Shown here: positions 11,597 to 21,818 of the stretch, one piece after another | How positions within the stretch are numbered: the first letter of the stretch is position 1 | How the letters are laid out: each line of letters starts with the position of its first letter | NCBI GenBank assembly: GCA_019739215.1 | Contig: JAHHDR010000024.1 | Coordinates: forward strand, 307,001 to 371,000 | Length of the DNA: 64,000 bases | DNA from: Rhizobium sp. | Lineage (GTDB): Bacteria > Pseudomonadota > Alphaproteobacteria > Rhizobiales > Rhizobiaceae | Direction: 5' to 3' | Notes under the pieces: model-generated | Database searches by the model: none | What the model was told of the DNA's origin: nothing | Seen by the model: the letters and a program-made list of their open reading frames with translations, nothing else | Made by a program: the position numbers and the translations under genes

Positions 11597-12699
11597 CGGC
11601 CGAACCTCGCGGCGGCGGTTTTCGGGATGAGGATGGTGAAGTCGGCGGCGTTGCGGACATTGCCGGCCAGCTCGCCCGCTTCAAAGCCGGAGCCGGTGAA
11701 TATATCGCCCCGCGCCGGGCCGACGATGGCCGAGCCGGTATCCAGCGCCAGCATGAGGCGGGCAAAGGGCTTTCCACCGGTCAGGTGGGTCAGGGTGTCG
11801 CTGCGGATGAAGAAGGGCGTGGAGAAAGTGTGGATCAGGCGGTCGACGGCGAGCGAACGCATCGCCTCGAGCGGGACCTTGGCCGCTGCCACCGGCCCGA
11901 GAGAGGGGTCATCGACCTGCGCCTCGCGGAAGAAGATATAGGAGCGGTTCTGCCAGAGGACCTCGTCCATCCGGTCCGGATGGGCCGCGAACCAGGCGCG
12001 GATCGACTGCATCGAGACGTCTGGCAGCGGAATCTCGCCGATATCGGCAAGATAGCGGCCGATGCCGGTAAAGGGATGTCCGGCCTTGGCGGCATAGGTA
12101 ATACGCTGGATGCTGCCATTGGGATAGCAGAGCCGGGCCGCACCCTGGACATGGGCGAAGAAGACGTCGACCCGAGACCGGGCCCAGGCGATCTCCAGTT
12201 CCATGCCTTCAAGACAGCCGCGGTCGATAGCCTCCCGGCGGGGATAATAGCCGATGCCCTCCTTCGTCTGGCGCGCAAAGGCATAGGCGGGATCGAAGCC
12301 CTCCGGACGATTGGTGTCGTCGATATCGATCAGGTCGGCCGGCCGCCGGTAGAAGGGGAACCGAAATGCTTCGGAACGGGTCCGCGAGACTTCGACCTCC
12401 GGCTCGTAAAACGCCGTCACGAAGCCATCGCCGCCATTGGACGGCACGATCCGAAAGGGCTGGAACGACTGCTCGAAGAACCCACGGGCCGCGGCCGGGC
12501 TGTCCGGCGCTCGCTCGGCCGCATCCGCAAACACCACCGCCAGGTCATCGGCCGTCACGCCGAGCGACCCGGTCCTGTAGGGCTTCACGGTCCTGATATG
12601 GTCCAGGCAGCGCGCCATGACCGCAAAAAGGCTGGAAGGATCATCATCCTCCCAGCCTTCAAGTTCCTGAAACGGCACTGGCCTGAGCGAGAAATCCAT
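11593..12699 (-). CDS. mltA: Membrane-bound lytic murein transglycosylase A family
   Basis: MltA cleaves the glycan strands of peptidoglycan, making 1,6-anhydro ends. The MltA core at about residues 90-250 (GFVTAFYEPEVEVS, YYPRREAIDRG, WARSRVDVFFAHVQGAARL) is followed by the 3D domain (LALDTGSAIVGPARGDIF), whose Asp residues are catalytic. No clear signal peptide or lipobox is seen at the N-terminus (MDFSLRPVPFQELEGWEDDD), so the secreted form may depend on another start or route. It has 368 residues and starts 9 bp after the Tim44-like gene. Confidence 0.88.
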   Translation of the reverse strand: MDFSLRPVPFQELEGWEDDDPSSLFAVMARCLDHIRTVKPYRTGSLGVTADDLAVVFADAAERAPDSPAAARGFFEQSFQPFRIVPSNGGDGFVTAFYEPEVEVSRTRSEAFRFPFYRRPADLIDIDDTNRPEGFDPAYAFARQTKEGIGYYPRREAIDRGCLEGMELEIAWARSRVDVFFAHVQGAARLCYPNGSIQRITYAAKAGHPFTGIGRYLADIGEIPLPDVSMQSIRAWFAAHPDRMDEVLWQNRSYIFFREAQVDDPSLGPVAAAKVPLEAMRSLAVDRLIHTFSTPFFIRSDTLTHLTGGKPFARLMLALDTGSAIVGPARGDIFTGSGFEAGELAGNVRNAADFTILIPKTAAARFGR

Positions 12700-12708
12700 C
12701 GCCGCCGG

Positions 12709-13428
12709 TCAGCCTTCCGATTGGGTCTGCACGAGCTTCCAGTTGGGATCGCGCGACCGGGTATCGCGGGCAAAGCTCCAGCTGTCGATGACTTCCGCCA
12801 CGCTGTCGGCGTTGCCTTCGACCACTTGACCATCGGCATCGTAGGTCGCGGAAATCAGCTGGCTGACGACGCGCATGACGATGGTGACTTCAGAACCGTC
12901 GAGGCGCGCATCGGATATCTCGGCCTTCTCGATGCCGACAAAGGTCGACTTGACCGTCTGGCCTGCCTTTTCGCGGGCGCTGATCGCTTGGTCGAAGCCC
13001 TGGTAGACTTCGTTGGACAACAGGGTCTTGAGAGACTTGCGATCGCCTTCGGCAAATCCCTGGACGATCATTTCATAGGCGACCTTGGCACCATCGACGA
13101 ACTGACGCGGTTCGAAGGTCGGATCGACGTCGAAGACGCGACGGAGCTTGTCGTTGAGATCGGTTCCGGCAGGAACGAAATCGTCGATCGCCTGGTAGCG
13201 GTTGAAGGCCTCTGCCGGTGACTGCTGCGGATCGCGGCGGGGCAGGGTGATGACCTTGCCGTCGTCGGCAGGCTGGGGCTGTCCGTCCATCTGCCGCTGA
13301 TCGCGGCTGATCGGCTCGAATGGGGGCTTCTCGGTGCCGGTCCGCTTTCCGAGAACGCTGCGCAGGTTCAGGAATATGAGCGCCGCAACGATCAGGAAAA
13401 AGAGCGTAATGATATTGTCGGTACCCAT
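12709..13428 (-). CDS. Tim44/TimA-family membrane-anchored protein
   Basis: The 239-residue protein has one N-terminal transmembrane helix (IITLFFLIVAALIFLNLRSV), a charged linker of about 70 residues, and a C-terminal Tim44-like domain (FVDGAKVAYEMIVQGFAEGD, LKTLLSNEVYQGFDQAI, SWSFARDTRSRDPNWKLV). The bacterial Tim44-like proteins (TimA) sit at the inner membrane, and their job is poorly known. It is the first gene of the run with mltA, smr and the HTH gene, and stands divergent to fxsA. Confidence 0.88.
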   Translation of the reverse strand: MGTDNIITLFFLIVAALIFLNLRSVLGKRTGTEKPPFEPISRDQRQMDGQPQPADDGKVITLPRRDPQQSPAEAFNRYQAIDDFVPAGTDLNDKLRRVFDVDPTFEPRQFVDGAKVAYEMIVQGFAEGDRKSLKTLLSNEVYQGFDQAISAREKAGQTVKSTFVGIEKAEISDARLDGSEVTIVMRVVSQLISATYDADGQVVEGNADSVAEVIDSWSFARDTRSRDPNWKLVQTQSEG

Positions 13429-13512
13429 TTCTCACCTTGGCTGGAACTTGTTCGTCCCCCATATAGTCGTGATTTATCGATCATTCAAACGGCGGGAACA
13501 AGGGAAAACGAC

Positions 13513-14004
13513 ATGCCGCTCATTCTCATTCCGGTCCTGCTGCTTATCGTACCGGCGATAGAGATCGCGATCTTCATAAAGGTCGGCCAGTTGATCGGCG
13601 CCTGGAAGGTCGTTGGCCTGATCTTCGTGTCCGCCATCCTGGGTGCGGTGCTGCTGCGTTACAAGAGCATCAGCGCCATCCGGCGCATCGACCGCGACCT
13701 CAAGGAGGGCCGAACGCCGGATACCGGACTGTTCGACGGGTTCCTGATCGTGATCGGTGCGCTGCTGCTGATCATACCGGGTTTCGGAAGCGACGTCGTC
13801 GGTCTTCTCCTGATGGTGCCGATCATACGCAGGCTGATCCGCAACTTCGTCGGGGCGCGCGTGACCGCGACCACCTTCGGAAACTACCGGCGCGGCCAGC
13901 GCCAATGGCGCCGCCAGGAGGATGTCGTCGATCTTGCGCCGGAGGATTTCGAACGCCGCGAACCGCGTCAACCGCCCAAGCCGACGATCGATCACCGCGA
14001 CTAG
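13513..14004 (+). CDS. fxsA: FxsA-family membrane protein
   Basis: FxsA proteins are small inner-membrane proteins; the E. coli one relieves F-plasmid exclusion of phage T7. The 163 residues hold three to four hydrophobic segments (LILIPVLLLIVPAIEIAIF, VVGLIFVSAILGAVLLRY, LIVIGALLLIIPGFGSDVVG, VGLLLMVPIIRRL), with the family PGFGSD motif. The C-terminal 50 residues are charged and cytosolic. It lies divergent from the Tim44-like gene and upstream of secB, as in related genomes. Confidence 0.9.
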   Translation: MPLILIPVLLLIVPAIEIAIFIKVGQLIGAWKVVGLIFVSAILGAVLLRYKSISAIRRIDRDLKEGRTPDTGLFDGFLIVIGALLLIIPGFGSDVVGLLLMVPIIRRLIRNFVGARVTATTFGNYRRGQRQWRRQEDVVDLAPEDFERREPRQPPKPTIDHRD

Positions 14005-14118
14005 CCGGCCCGCCGGAGGGTTGTAAGCCCCGGGTCGAAGTGCTAGAGCGGCAAGCCGAAATCAGCATTCGGTGAGGCCGGGTACGCCCGACTTGCCGCC
14101 GGTCCACGAGGAAACACC

Positions 14119-14598
14119 ATGGCAGACGAAAGCACGAACGGCGCAGAAGCGCGCCAGCCTTCCATCAACATCCTGGCGCAGTACACGAAGGATTTCTCCT
14201 TCGAGAACCCGGGTGCACCGCGGTCGCTGCAGTCGCGCGACAAGGCGCCCAACATCAACATTTCCGTCAACGTCAATGCGAACCCGATTTCCGAGACGGA
14301 TTTCGACGTCGTCCTGACGCTCGACGCTTCCGCAAAGGAAGCCGACAAAACGGTGTTCCACGCCGAACTGTCCTATGGCGGCCTGTTCCGGGTCCAGGGC
14401 TTCGCGCAGGAGCACATGCTGCCGCTTCTCTTCATCGAGTGCCCGCGTCTGCTCTTTCCCTTCGCGCGCCAGATCATTGCCGACGCGACCCGCAACGGTG
14501 GCTTCCCGCCGCTGATGATCGATCCGATCGATTTCGCGCAGATGTTCCAGCAGCGCATGGCCGAAGAGCAGGCCAAGGCCAAGGTCGCTGCCAACTGA
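14119..14598 (+). CDS. secB: Protein-export chaperone SecB
   Basis: SecB is a tetrameric cytosolic chaperone that keeps precursors unfolded and hands them to SecA. The match is clear: [39 protein letters not shown], and [20 protein letters not shown] followed by [16 protein letters not shown]. The 159 residues match the alphaproteobacterial length. The start at 14119 has AGGAAACACC upstream. A hairpin terminator follows and separates it from convergent dnaQ. Confidence 0.97.
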   Translation: MADESTNGAEARQPSINILAQYTKDFSFENPGAPRSLQSRDKAPNINISVNVNANPISETDFDVVLTLDASAKEADKTVFHAELSYGGLFRVQGFAQEHMLPLLFIECPRLLFPFARQIIADATRNGGFPPLMIDPIDFAQMFQQRMAEEQAKAKVAAN

Positions 14599-14624
14599 TC
14601 GACGGCCGACATGCCTTGATGACG

Positions 14625-14655
14625 AACCCGGACGCTCACGCCTCCGGGTTTTTCT
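14625..14655. terminator. Hairpin terminator after secB
   Basis: Arms AACCCGGA and TCCGGGTT enclose a 10-base loop and are followed by TTTCTTT on the plus strand. It lies between the convergent secB and dnaQ genes. Confidence 0.8.
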
Positions 14656-14659
14656 TTGC

Positions 14660-15379
14660 CTATTTGTTGTCGCCGGTCAGGCCATACTTGGCCCAGATGG
14701 CCTTGTCGCCGAGTTTCGCGACCATCGCCGCATGGGCTTCGACCTCCACCTGCGTTAGCCGCGGACGGAGTGGAGCCGGGCGCGCAATGACCTCGATGAC
14801 CTGGGTGATGGAGACCCCGCCTGTCCTGCCTTCGGACGCGCCGCCGAAACCCAGTGCAGTCTGCTTGCCGCCGATCAGTTCGATATAGACCTCGGCCAGA
14901 AGCTCCGAGTCGAGAAGTGCGCCATGCTTCAGGCGGTGGGAATTGTCGATGCCGTAGCGCCGGCAGAGCGCATCAAGCGAGTTCGGTCCCATCGGATGCT
15001 TGCGCCGGGCAAGGGCCAGCGTGTCGACCACCCGCGCCGGGGCGATCGGCGGCTGGTCGAGCCGGGCGAGTTCAGCATTTATGAAGCCCATGTCGAAGGT
15101 CGCGTTGTGGGCGATCCATTGCGCATCCCCGAAGAAGTCGAGAATCTCATCGACAACCTCGGCGAATTTCGGCTTGTCCGCGAGCGACTCGTCGGTAATG
15201 CCGTGCACCGCGAGCGCGTCCGGATGGACCTTGCGACCGTCGGCGTTGATATAGAGATGTATGGTCCGGCCGGTTGGAAAGTGATCGATCAGTTCGATGC
15301 CGCCGAGTTCGATGATCCGGTCCTCGCGGGCGTCGAGGCCGGTGGTTTCGGTGTCGAATATGATCTCGCGGAGCGGCAT
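14660..15379 (-). CDS. dnaQ: DNA polymerase III epsilon subunit (proofreading exonuclease)
   Basis: DnaQ is the 3'-5' exonuclease of the replicase. Exo I is FDTETTGLDARED, Exo II is HNATFDMGFINAEL and Exo III epsilon is HGALLDSELLAEVY, so the DEDDh residues are all present. The 239-residue length is normal. The N-terminus MPLREIIFDTETTG fits the family start. It follows coaE by two bases on the minus strand, a pairing kept in rhizobia. The C-terminal part, which binds the alpha subunit, is short and Pro/Arg-rich. Confidence 0.96.
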   Translation of the reverse strand: MPLREIIFDTETTGLDAREDRIIELGGIELIDHFPTGRTIHLYINADGRKVHPDALAVHGITDESLADKPKFAEVVDEILDFFGDAQWIAHNATFDMGFINAELARLDQPPIAPARVVDTLALARRKHPMGPNSLDALCRRYGIDNSHRLKHGALLDSELLAEVYIELIGGKQTALGFGGASEGRTGGVSITQVIEVIARPAPLRPRLTQVEVEAHAAMVAKLGDKAIWAKYGLTGDNK

Positions 15380-15381
15380 GT

Positions 15382-15969
15382 CTAACCCTTGGCGCGAAGT
15401 GCCGCGATGATTCGCCGGACTTCGGCGCGAGCATGGTCAAGACCCCTGCCGGTGTCGATGATGAAATCCGCCCGCCGCCGCTTTTCCACATCAGGCGTCT
15501 GCCGGCCCAGGATCATGCGGAACTTCTCTTCCGTCATGCCGGGGCGGGCGAGCACCCGCTCGCGCTGGATCGTGGGATCGCAGGTCACGACCACGACCTT
15601 GTCGACGCGGGCCTGAGTGCCGCTTTCGAAGAGCAGCGGAATATCGAGCACGATGATGTCGGCACCTGCGGCCTGGGCCTGGCTGATCGTTTCGATCTCG
15701 CGCTTGCGCACCAGCGGATGGACGATCATCTCGAGCAGCTTGAAATCCTCGGGATGCGCCGCCAGATGCGCAGAGAGTTCGCCACGATCCACCCGACCGT
15801 CGATGACCGTTCCCGGAAAGGCGCGCTCGATCGGCCCGACGGCCTCGCCGCGATAAAGGTCGTGCACCACGGCATCCGAGTCGATCACCGCGAGGCCCTC
15901 ATCTCGAAACATTTGGGCCGTCGTCGATTTTCCCATGCCGATGGAGCCGGTGAGACCGAGGCGGATCAT
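15382..15969 (-). CDS. coaE: Dephospho-CoA kinase
   Basis: CoaE makes CoA by phosphorylating the 3'-OH of dephospho-CoA. The P-loop [17 protein letters not shown] is at residues 5-21. The substrate and lid region reads [20 protein letters not shown] and [11 protein letters not shown]. The length of 195 residues is normal. Its ATG overlaps the aroE stop by four bases, so aroE-coaE-dnaQ looks like one transcript. Confidence 0.96.
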   Translation of the reverse strand: MIRLGLTGSIGMGKSTTAQMFRDEGLAVIDSDAVVHDLYRGEAVGPIERAFPGTVIDGRVDRGELSAHLAAHPEDFKLLEMIVHPLVRKREIETISQAQAAGADIIVLDIPLLFESGTQARVDKVVVVTCDPTIQRERVLARPGMTEEKFRMILGRQTPDVEKRRRADFIIDTGRGLDHARAEVRRIIAALRAKG

Positions 15970-16826
15970 CCGTGGCTCTCCATGTCGGCGATGATGCGTG
16001 CTCTCAGTTCGGGCGTCACCTGCGGCCTGCGGCCGAACCAGGTCTCGAAGCCCGGCACCGCCTGGTGCAACAGCATGCCGAGGCCATCGGCGATGCGCAT
16101 GTCCTGCTCCGTGGCTTGGGCGAGGATCGGCGTGATCAAGGGGACATAGACGATATCGGTGACGAGGGCGCCGGACCGCATCGGCGAGAAGTCGATGTCG
16201 ATGGAATCGGAATCGTCCATGCCGAGCGAGGTCGTGTTGACGAAGAGGTCCGCTCCAGCGAGCCGCTCCGGCAGGGCGCCGAGCGGGGCTGCATGGATGC
16301 GCTCGCCGAACCGGTCGGCCAGTTCACGTGCCCGGTCGACGGTGCGGTTGAGCACATGAATTTCGCCAAACCCGCGATCGCGCAGTGCCTGGATGACGGC
16401 CCGGCTGGCACCACCGGCGCCGAGGACGACTGCGCGATACTTGCGGTCTGTCCAGCCGGGCGCGCGATCGTCGAGATTGTTGAGAAAGCCATAGCCATCC
16501 GTATTTGTGGCGCAGAGCCGGCCCTCGCGAAGGAAGAGCGTGTTGGCCGCGCCCAGTTCGCCGGCGAGATCGTCGGGCGCATCGGCGAGGGCGAAAGCCT
16601 GCTCCTTGTGGGGGATGGTCACGTTTCCGCCGACGAAACCGGCGCTTCCATCCTTGATCGATACGATGAAGTTCGGGAAGCCGGCAGGCTCTATCTCGAC
16701 GGCGTCATAGCTGCCTGCGAGACCGAACTGCTGCAACCAGTAGCCGTGGATTTTCGGCGAGCGCGAATGCCTGACCGGAAAGCCGGTTACGAATGCGCGG
16801 GTCGGTGTTTCACGTGAATCATGCAT
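15966..16826 (-). CDS. aroE: Shikimate dehydrogenase
   Basis: AroE reduces 3-dehydroshikimate to shikimate with NADPH. Substrate-binding motifs are [16 protein letters not shown] and [13 protein letters not shown], where the Lys is catalytic. The nucleotide site is [16 protein letters not shown], followed by [14 protein letters not shown]. The 286-residue length is usual. The ATG at 16826 lies 5 bp into the parS-like site region, so codons 2-7 of aroE double as a ParB-binding site. It overlaps the maf stop by 8 bases. Confidence 0.95.
   Translation of the reverse strand: MHDSRETPTRAFVTGFPVRHSRSPKIHGYWLQQFGLAGSYDAVEIEPAGFPNFIVSIKDGSAGFVGGNVTIPHKEQAFALADAPDDLAGELGAANTLFLREGRLCATNTDGYGFLNNLDDRAPGWTDRKYRAVVLGAGGASRAVIQALRDRGFGEIHVLNRTVDRARELADRFGERIHAAPLGALPERLAGADLFVNTTSLGMDDSDSIDIDFSPMRSGALVTDIVYVPLITPILAQATEQDMRIADGLGMLLHQAVPGFETWFGRRPQVTPELRARIIADMESHG
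16806..16821. promoter_or_regulatory. parS-like centromere site 2, inside the aroE 5' end
   Basis: TGTTTCACGTGAATCA matches TGTTTCACGTGAAACA at 15 of 16 positions. It encodes aroE codons 2-7 on the minus strand (HDSRET). It lies 1.5 kb from the candidate oriC, on the gyrB side. Confidence 0.8.
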
Positions 16827-17415
16827 CGATGAGGTCCAGTTCTCTCAGCCCGCCGAGAAGTTTCAGCATCGGGAGACCCAGGATGGTGAAATAGTCGCCA
16901 TCGATGGTCCCGAACAACTGGATGCCGGGGCCTTCGAAGTGATAGGCACCGACACTGCCGAGGATGCCCTCGCCCGACATCTGGAGGTATCTCTCCAGGA
17001 AGGCCTCCGAGATCGGGCGCATCGTCATGGCCGCGATCGAGACGTCCGACCAGATCACGTCTCCGCGATGCGCGATGGCAACGCCGCAGTTAAGATAATG
17101 CGTGGTGCCGGCCATGGCGCGAATATGGTCTGCCGCCTCGGCCATGTCCGCAGGCTTGTGCAGCAGCCTGTCTTCAAGCGACAGGACCTGGTCGGAGCCG
17201 ATGACATGGGACTCGGGATCCAGGCGCGAGACCTCGAGCGCCTTGGCGCGGGCAAGAGCCACAGCAATTTCGGGCGGGCTCGCCATGGCTGCCGCGAGGT
17301 CGGCCTCTATCCGACGCTCGTCGATTTCGGCCGCCCGCGACGTGAATTCCAGTCCGGCCCCGGTCATCAGCGCGCGGCGCGAGGCGCTGTTCGAGGCGAG
17401 GATCAATCTTGCCAC
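16819..17415 (-). CDS. maf: Maf-family nucleotide pyrophosphatase
   Basis: Maf proteins hydrolyse non-canonical or modified NTPs. The fold marks are [14 protein letters not shown] at the start, the RALE region [13 protein letters not shown] and [14 protein letters not shown] at 17415 is preferred: GGGAGG lies upstream and it begins right at [10 protein letters not shown] longer in-frame start would add 18 unrelated residues. The protein has 198 residues. It sits between ppsR and aroE, all on the minus strand, leading away from the candidate origin. Confidence 0.92.
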   Translation of the reverse strand: MARLILASNSASRRALMTGAGLEFTSRAAEIDERRIEADLAAAMASPPEIAVALARAKALEVSRLDPESHVIGSDQVLSLEDRLLHKPADMAEAADHIRAMAGTTHYLNCGVAIAHRGDVIWSDVSIAAMTMRPISEAFLERYLQMSGEGILGSVGAYHFEGPGIQLFGTIDGDYFTILGLPMLKLLGGLRELDLIDA

Positions 17416-17443
17416 TCTGGGTCCCTCCCTGTCCGCGGGCTCA

Positions 17444-18262
17444 CTAACGCTGTTTGACGCGCAGCGCAACGATGGCGGCCGCGGTCTCCTCGATCGACTT
17501 GCGGGTGACGTCGATGAGGGGCCAGTTGTGCCGCGCGCAGAGCTGACGGGCGAACTTGATTTCCTCGGCGATGGCTGCCCGGTCGGTATAGGTTTCCTGG
17601 TAGCCGCTGGTGGAGCCCAAAACCCGGTTCTGCCGAACCTGCGAAATGTGGTCGATCGAGGCGATCAGGCAGACGATCAACGGTGCCTTGGCCTTGAACA
17701 GGCTGTCCGGCAGGCGCATCCCGGTGACGATAGGGACATTGGCGGTCTTGATTCCCCGGTTGGCGAGATAGATTGCCGTCGGCGTTTTCGACGTCCGGCT
17801 GATGCCGAGCAGGATGACATCCGCCTCGTCGATATTGTGCGGCAGTTGCCCGTCGTCATGGTCCATGGTGAAATTGAGCGCCTCGATACGGGCGAAATAG
17901 CCGGCATTGAGTTCGTGCTGCGCGCCGACTCGTCGCTTCGTCGGGGCGCCGAGATAGGACTGGAAGATTTGCAAAACCGGTTCGATGACCGAGACGCAGG
18001 GCACGCCCATCGTGCTGCAGGCCTCGTCGATGATGCCGGCCAGTTCTTGGTCTATTACGGTGTGCAGTACGATTCCGGGCGTGCGATCGATCTCAGCCAG
18101 GACATCCGCCACCTGCTTCCTGTTCCTGACGAGCGGATAGACATGCTCGACCGCGTGGGAATCAGCGAATTGCGAGGCGGCCGCGCGGCCGGCGGCAATC
18201 AGTGTCTCGCCGGTCGAATCCGAGATGAGATGCAGATGGAAGAAGTTTTTACGGTTATCCAC
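17444..18262 (-). CDS. Bifunctional kinase/phosphorylase regulating pyruvate phosphate dikinase (DUF299)
   Basis: Members of this family control PPDK (or PEP synthase) by ADP-dependent phosphorylation and Pi-dependent reversal. The 272-residue protein shows [15 protein letters not shown] at the N-terminus and [20 protein letters not shown], which holds the P-loop-like kinase motif. The start GTG at 18262 begins [11 protein letters not shown] and overlaps a DnaA-box match. It is the first minus-strand gene beside the candidate oriC. Whether its target is PPDK or PEP synthase is inferred from the family; neither target gene is in the window. Confidence 0.9.
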   Translation of the reverse strand: MDNRKNFFHLHLISDSTGETLIAAGRAAASQFADSHAVEHVYPLVRNRKQVADVLAEIDRTPGIVLHTVIDQELAGIIDEACSTMGVPCVSVIEPVLQIFQSYLGAPTKRRVGAQHELNAGYFARIEALNFTMDHDDGQLPHNIDEADVILLGISRTSKTPTAIYLANRGIKTANVPIVTGMRLPDSLFKAKAPLIVCLIASIDHISQVRQNRVLGSTSGYQETYTDRAAIAEEIKFARQLCARHNWPLIDVTRKSIEETAAAIVALRVKQR

Positions 18263-18662
18263 GCTTATTGCCGTGCCCTGTTGATGACTGTGGAGAACGC
18301 CACAGATCCTAACGAAACCTTACCGCCCCTCGGGAAAAGGTCGATTTTGTCCACAGCCTTAGCATGAAAGGACAGCGCTTCGGCAGGCTTGTGGAAAATG
18401 TTAAGGAAGCATGAACATTCTACAGCCGTCCACAGTCCGTCCTCAATTGGCAGCGAGCGCGACCCGCCATGAAAGCATTGATTCTGAATGGAGAATGAGA
18501 ACCGACACAGCAATTCTCATCAATCGCCGAAACTTTGTCCACAAGCCGCGCCAGGCGCAGCGAATTCTGGAAAACCCCATGCGGCACTTTAATCCTTGAA
18601 ACTCACCGACTCTTAAGAAATAGAAACCAGAGATTCAGGAATTATTTGATTTAGGGGCGCCT
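18250..18662. other. Candidate chromosomal replication origin (oriC) between ppsR and hemE
   Basis: This gene-free 400 bp lies beside hemE, where Caulobacter and Sinorhizobium oriC are found. DnaA-box-like 9-mers: TTATCCACG 18255-18263 (8/9), TTCTCCACA at 18289-18297 (minus), TTGTCCACA 18347-18355, TTTTCCACA at 18390-18398 (minus, perfect), TTGTCCACA 18535-18543. Three GANTC CcrM sites are at 18480, 18608 and 18632. An AT-rich stretch at about 18600-18655 precedes hemE and could be the unwinding element. No paired TTAA-N7-TTAA CtrA site was found. Confidence 0.72.
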
Positions 18663-19703
18663 GTGGGAACTGCCGAACGCAAGATCATGAACGTGCTCGC
18701 CGGCAGGACCGTATCGCCTCCGCCGATCTGGCTGATGCGACAGGCCGGACGCTACCTGCCGGAATACAGGCAGGTCCGGGCAACGGCGAACGGCTTCCTC
18801 AATCTCTGTTACACGCCGGATCTGGCCACCGAAGTCACGCTGCAACCGATCCGCCGTTTTGGCTTGGACGCCGCGATCCTGTTCTCCGACATTCTCGTCA
18901 TTCCCGATGCGATGGATCGCAATGTCCGCTTCAAGGAAGGCGAGGGGCCGTTGCTTGACCCGATCGATGCCGACGCCATCGCGGCGCTCAAGGCACCGGA
19001 CGTCAAGGGACACCTGGCACCGGTGCTGGAGACCGTGTCACGCCTCAGACGGGAATTGCCCCAAGAGACCACGTTGCTGGGTTTCTGTGGTGCGCCCTGG
19101 ACCATCGCCACCTACATGATCGCTGGACATGGGACGTCCGACCAGGCACCCGCGCGGCTGTTTGCGGCCCGTCATCGAAAGCCCTTCGAAAGGCTCCTCA
19201 ACATCGTCGCCGAAGCCTCGGCCGAGTATCTGGTCGCGCAGCTCGATGCCGGGGCCGATGCGGTTCAGATCTTCGACAGCTGGGCCGGTGTGCTGGGCGA
19301 CCGTGATTTCGCCGACTATGCAGCCGGGCCCGTGAAGCGGATCATCGACATGGTGCGGGCAGAGCGACCGGGTGCCAGGATCATCGCTTTCGCCAAGGGC
19401 GCGGGGTACAATCTGAAGACCTATCGCCAGGCCACCGGTGCCGACGCGATCGGCCTTGACTGGACCGTGCCGCTCGATTTTGCGGCGGAGCTGCAGAAGG
19501 ACGGTGCGGTGCAGGGAAACCTCGATCCGCTCAAGATGGTAAGTGGCGGCGACAACCTCGACGAGGCCATAGACCGCATTCTCGACGTCCTCGGCAACGG
19601 GCCGCTGATCTTCAATCTCGGCCATGGCATCACGCCCGAGGCTGATCCCGCCAATGTCGAAAGGCTGGTCTCCCGGGTACGCTCCCACAGGCAGGGACGA
19701 TGA
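18663..19703 (+). CDS. hemE: Uroporphyrinogen decarboxylase
   Basis: HemE removes four carboxyl groups from uroporphyrinogen III. Motifs are [18 protein letters not shown] near the N-terminus, [13 protein letters not shown], and [13 protein letters not shown]. The length is 346 residues. The start GTG at 18663 has AGGGG five bases upstream; an ATG eight codons on (MNVLAGRT) is the alternative. It overlaps hemJ by four bases (ATGA). Heme synthesis genes hemE and hemJ therefore sit directly beside the candidate origin. Confidence 0.95.
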   Translation: MGTAERKIMNVLAGRTVSPPPIWLMRQAGRYLPEYRQVRATANGFLNLCYTPDLATEVTLQPIRRFGLDAAILFSDILVIPDAMDRNVRFKEGEGPLLDPIDADAIAALKAPDVKGHLAPVLETVSRLRRELPQETTLLGFCGAPWTIATYMIAGHGTSDQAPARLFAARHRKPFERLLNIVAEASAEYLVAQLDAGADAVQIFDSWAGVLGDRDFADYAAGPVKRIIDMVRAERPGARIIAFAKGAGYNLKTYRQATGADAIGLDWTVPLDFAAELQKDGAVQGNLDPLKMVSGGDNLDEAIDRILDVLGNGPLIFNLGHGITPEADPANVERLVSRVRSHRQGR

Positions 19704-20218
19704 GCGACAGCGGCGCCAGGAGCGGTCTTCGGGCTGGCATCGCCATCGCGGCGTTTTGCACCGGTGCCGCGGCGATCTACGTCTTCTCGGGGGATGCCTA
19801 TCTCTGGTTCAAGGCGCTGCACATCATCGCCGTGATAGCCTGGATGGCGGGGCTTCTGTACCTGCCACGCCTGTTCATCTACCATCATGACAAGATGCCG
19901 GGGTCGGAGACGTCAGAGACCTTCAAGACCATGGAGTCACGACTTTACCGTTTCATCATGAACCCGGCGATGATGATCGCCTGGCTGTTCGGGCTGTTCA
20001 TCGCCTGGCAGGGCCAGTGGTTTTCCTCGGGCTGGCTCCACTTGAAACTTGTCGCGCTGGTCGCGCTGACGCTGGCGCATGTATATTTTGGACGTGCCGT
20101 CCGAGCCTTCGGTCGCGATGAAAGGCCGCTGACGTCGGGCCGGTGGCGGCTCTTGAACGAAGTCCCCGCCGCGCTGATGATCGTCATCGTCATCATGGCG
20201 GTGCTGAAGCCGTTCTGA
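19700..20218 (+). CDS. hemJ: Protoporphyrinogen IX oxidase, HemJ type
   Basis: HemJ oxidises protoporphyrinogen IX in bacteria without HemG or HemY. The 172-residue protein has about four to five membrane helices. The family pattern is [19 protein letters not shown], then YLPRLFIYH; the conserved His residues and [20 protein letters not shown] at the end are all present. Translation is coupled to hemE by an ATGA overlap. rho follows after 171 bp. Confidence 0.93.
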   Translation: MSDSGARSGLRAGIAIAAFCTGAAAIYVFSGDAYLWFKALHIIAVIAWMAGLLYLPRLFIYHHDKMPGSETSETFKTMESRLYRFIMNPAMMIAWLFGLFIAWQGQWFSSGWLHLKLVALVALTLAHVYFGRAVRAFGRDERPLTSGRWRLLNEVPAALMIVIVIMAVLKPF

Positions 20219-20389
20219 TATATCTTGCCAAAGTGAAACGATTCTGGCACAGCGCTCTTGCAGGGCCAAAGTCGAGACGCTATCTAGGAAACGCCTCCGG
20301 CATCGCGGCATGCATTCCTCTTCTGCGCATGCCTTTTCGCAGACCTCCCCCAGACGTCCGCTTTTCCTTCCCTCCAGTGGTTTAACTTC

Positions 20390-21655
20390 ATGGCTGAAAT
20401 GAAGCTTCAAGATCTCAAGAACAAGACACCGACCGACCTGCTGACCTTCGCCGAATCGGTCGAGGTCGAAAATGCGTCCGTGATGCGCAAGCAGGAACTG
20501 ATGTTCGCGATCCTCAAGAATCTCGCGGCCCAGGAGGTGGAGATCATCGGGGAAGGCGTGGTCGAGGTGCTGCAGGACGGTTTCGGCTTCCTCCGCTCGG
20601 CCAATGCGAACTATCTCCCGGGGCCCGACGACATCTACATCTCGCCCTCGCAGATCCGCCGCTTCTCGCTCAAGACCGGCGATACGGTCGAGGGCCCGAT
20701 CCGCGGGCCCAAGGAAGGCGAGCGCTATTTCGCGCTTCTCAAGGTCAACACGATCAATTTCGAGGATCCCGAGAAGATCCGCCACAAGGTCCATTTCGAC
20801 AACCTGACGCCGCTCTATCCGAACGAGCGCTTCAAGATGGAACTGGATAATCCGACTTCGAAGGATATTTCGCCGCGCGTCATCGACCTCGTGGCGCCGC
20901 TCGGCAAGGGACAGCGCGGCCTGATCGTGGCGCCGCCGCGCACGGGTAAGACGGTTCTGCTGCAGAACATCGCCCACTCGATCACGGCGAACCATCCGGA
21001 ATGCTATCTCATCGTCCTGCTGATCGACGAGCGTCCGGAAGAAGTGACCGACATGCAGCGCTCTGTGCGCGGCGAGGTCGTGTCCTCGACCTTTGACGAG
21101 CCGGCAGTCCGCCACGTCCAGGTTGCCGAAATGGTGATCGAGAAGGCCAAGCGTCTCGTCGAGCACGGCCGCGACGTCGTCATCCTGCTCGATTCGATCA
21201 CCCGCCTCGGCCGTGCCTACAACACCGTCGTTCCCTCGTCGGGCAAGGTCCTGACCGGTGGCGTCGATGCCAACGCGCTGCAGCGTCCGAAGCGCTTCTT
21301 CGGCGCCGCGCGCAATATCGAGGAAGGTGGCTCGCTCACTATCATCGCCACGGCGCTGATCGATACCGGTAGCCGCATGGACGAAGTGATCTTCGAAGAA
21401 TTCAAGGGCACCGGCAACTCGGAAATCGTGCTCGACCGTAAGGTAGCCGACAAGCGCATCTTCCCGGCCATGGACATCCTCAAATCCGGTACCCGCAAGG
21501 AAGACCTCATCGTGCCGCGCCAGGACCTCCAGAAGGTGTTCGTTCTGCGGCGCATCCTTGCGCCGATGGGCACGACCGATGCGATCGAGTTCCTCATCGA
21601 CAAGCTCAAGCAGACGAAGACAAACGGCGATTTCTTCGATTCGATGAACACCTGA
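20390..21655 (+). CDS. rho: Transcription termination factor Rho
   Basis: Rho is a hexameric RNA-dependent ATPase/helicase that ends transcription. The N-terminal RNA-binding domain (residues 1-130) holds [20 protein letters not shown]. Walker A is [18 protein letters not shown] and Walker B is [38 protein letters not shown] is the R-loop. The 421-residue length is usual. A hairpin terminator follows the gene. Confidence 0.97.
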   Translation: MAEMKLQDLKNKTPTDLLTFAESVEVENASVMRKQELMFAILKNLAAQEVEIIGEGVVEVLQDGFGFLRSANANYLPGPDDIYISPSQIRRFSLKTGDTVEGPIRGPKEGERYFALLKVNTINFEDPEKIRHKVHFDNLTPLYPNERFKMELDNPTSKDISPRVIDLVAPLGKGQRGLIVAPPRTGKTVLLQNIAHSITANHPECYLIVLLIDERPEEVTDMQRSVRGEVVSSTFDEPAVRHVQVAEMVIEKAKRLVEHGRDVVILLDSITRLGRAYNTVVPSSGKVLTGGVDANALQRPKRFFGAARNIEEGGSLTIIATALIDTGSRMDEVIFEEFKGTGNSEIVLDRKVADKRIFPAMDILKSGTRKEDLIVPRQDLQKVFVLRRILAPMGTTDAIEFLIDKLKQTKTNGDFFDSMNT

Positions 21656-21684
21656 TCTTTCGCCGGATTCTTAGCCGGATTCTC

Positions 21685-21715
21685 AAAGCCGCCGGGTTTG
21701 TACCCAGGCGGCTTT
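21685..21715. terminator. Hairpin terminator after rho
   Basis: Arms AAAGCCGCC and GGCGGCTTT, with an inner GGG/CCC pair, form a strong stem 30 bp after the rho stop. The T run is short (TTTGTC). Confidence 0.75.
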
Positions 21716-21818
21716 GTCATATTATGACGCCTGCTCGCGACACTGTCTGGGGATGACCCAAGCGGCCGTTGACTCACTATTGGCTCGGCACAGGCAAAGC
21801 CACATCGGATATTGAGAG

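Noticed and set aside
18589-18616. CtrA site in the candidate oriC
   Set aside because: Two TTAA words occur but 20 bases apart, not seven.
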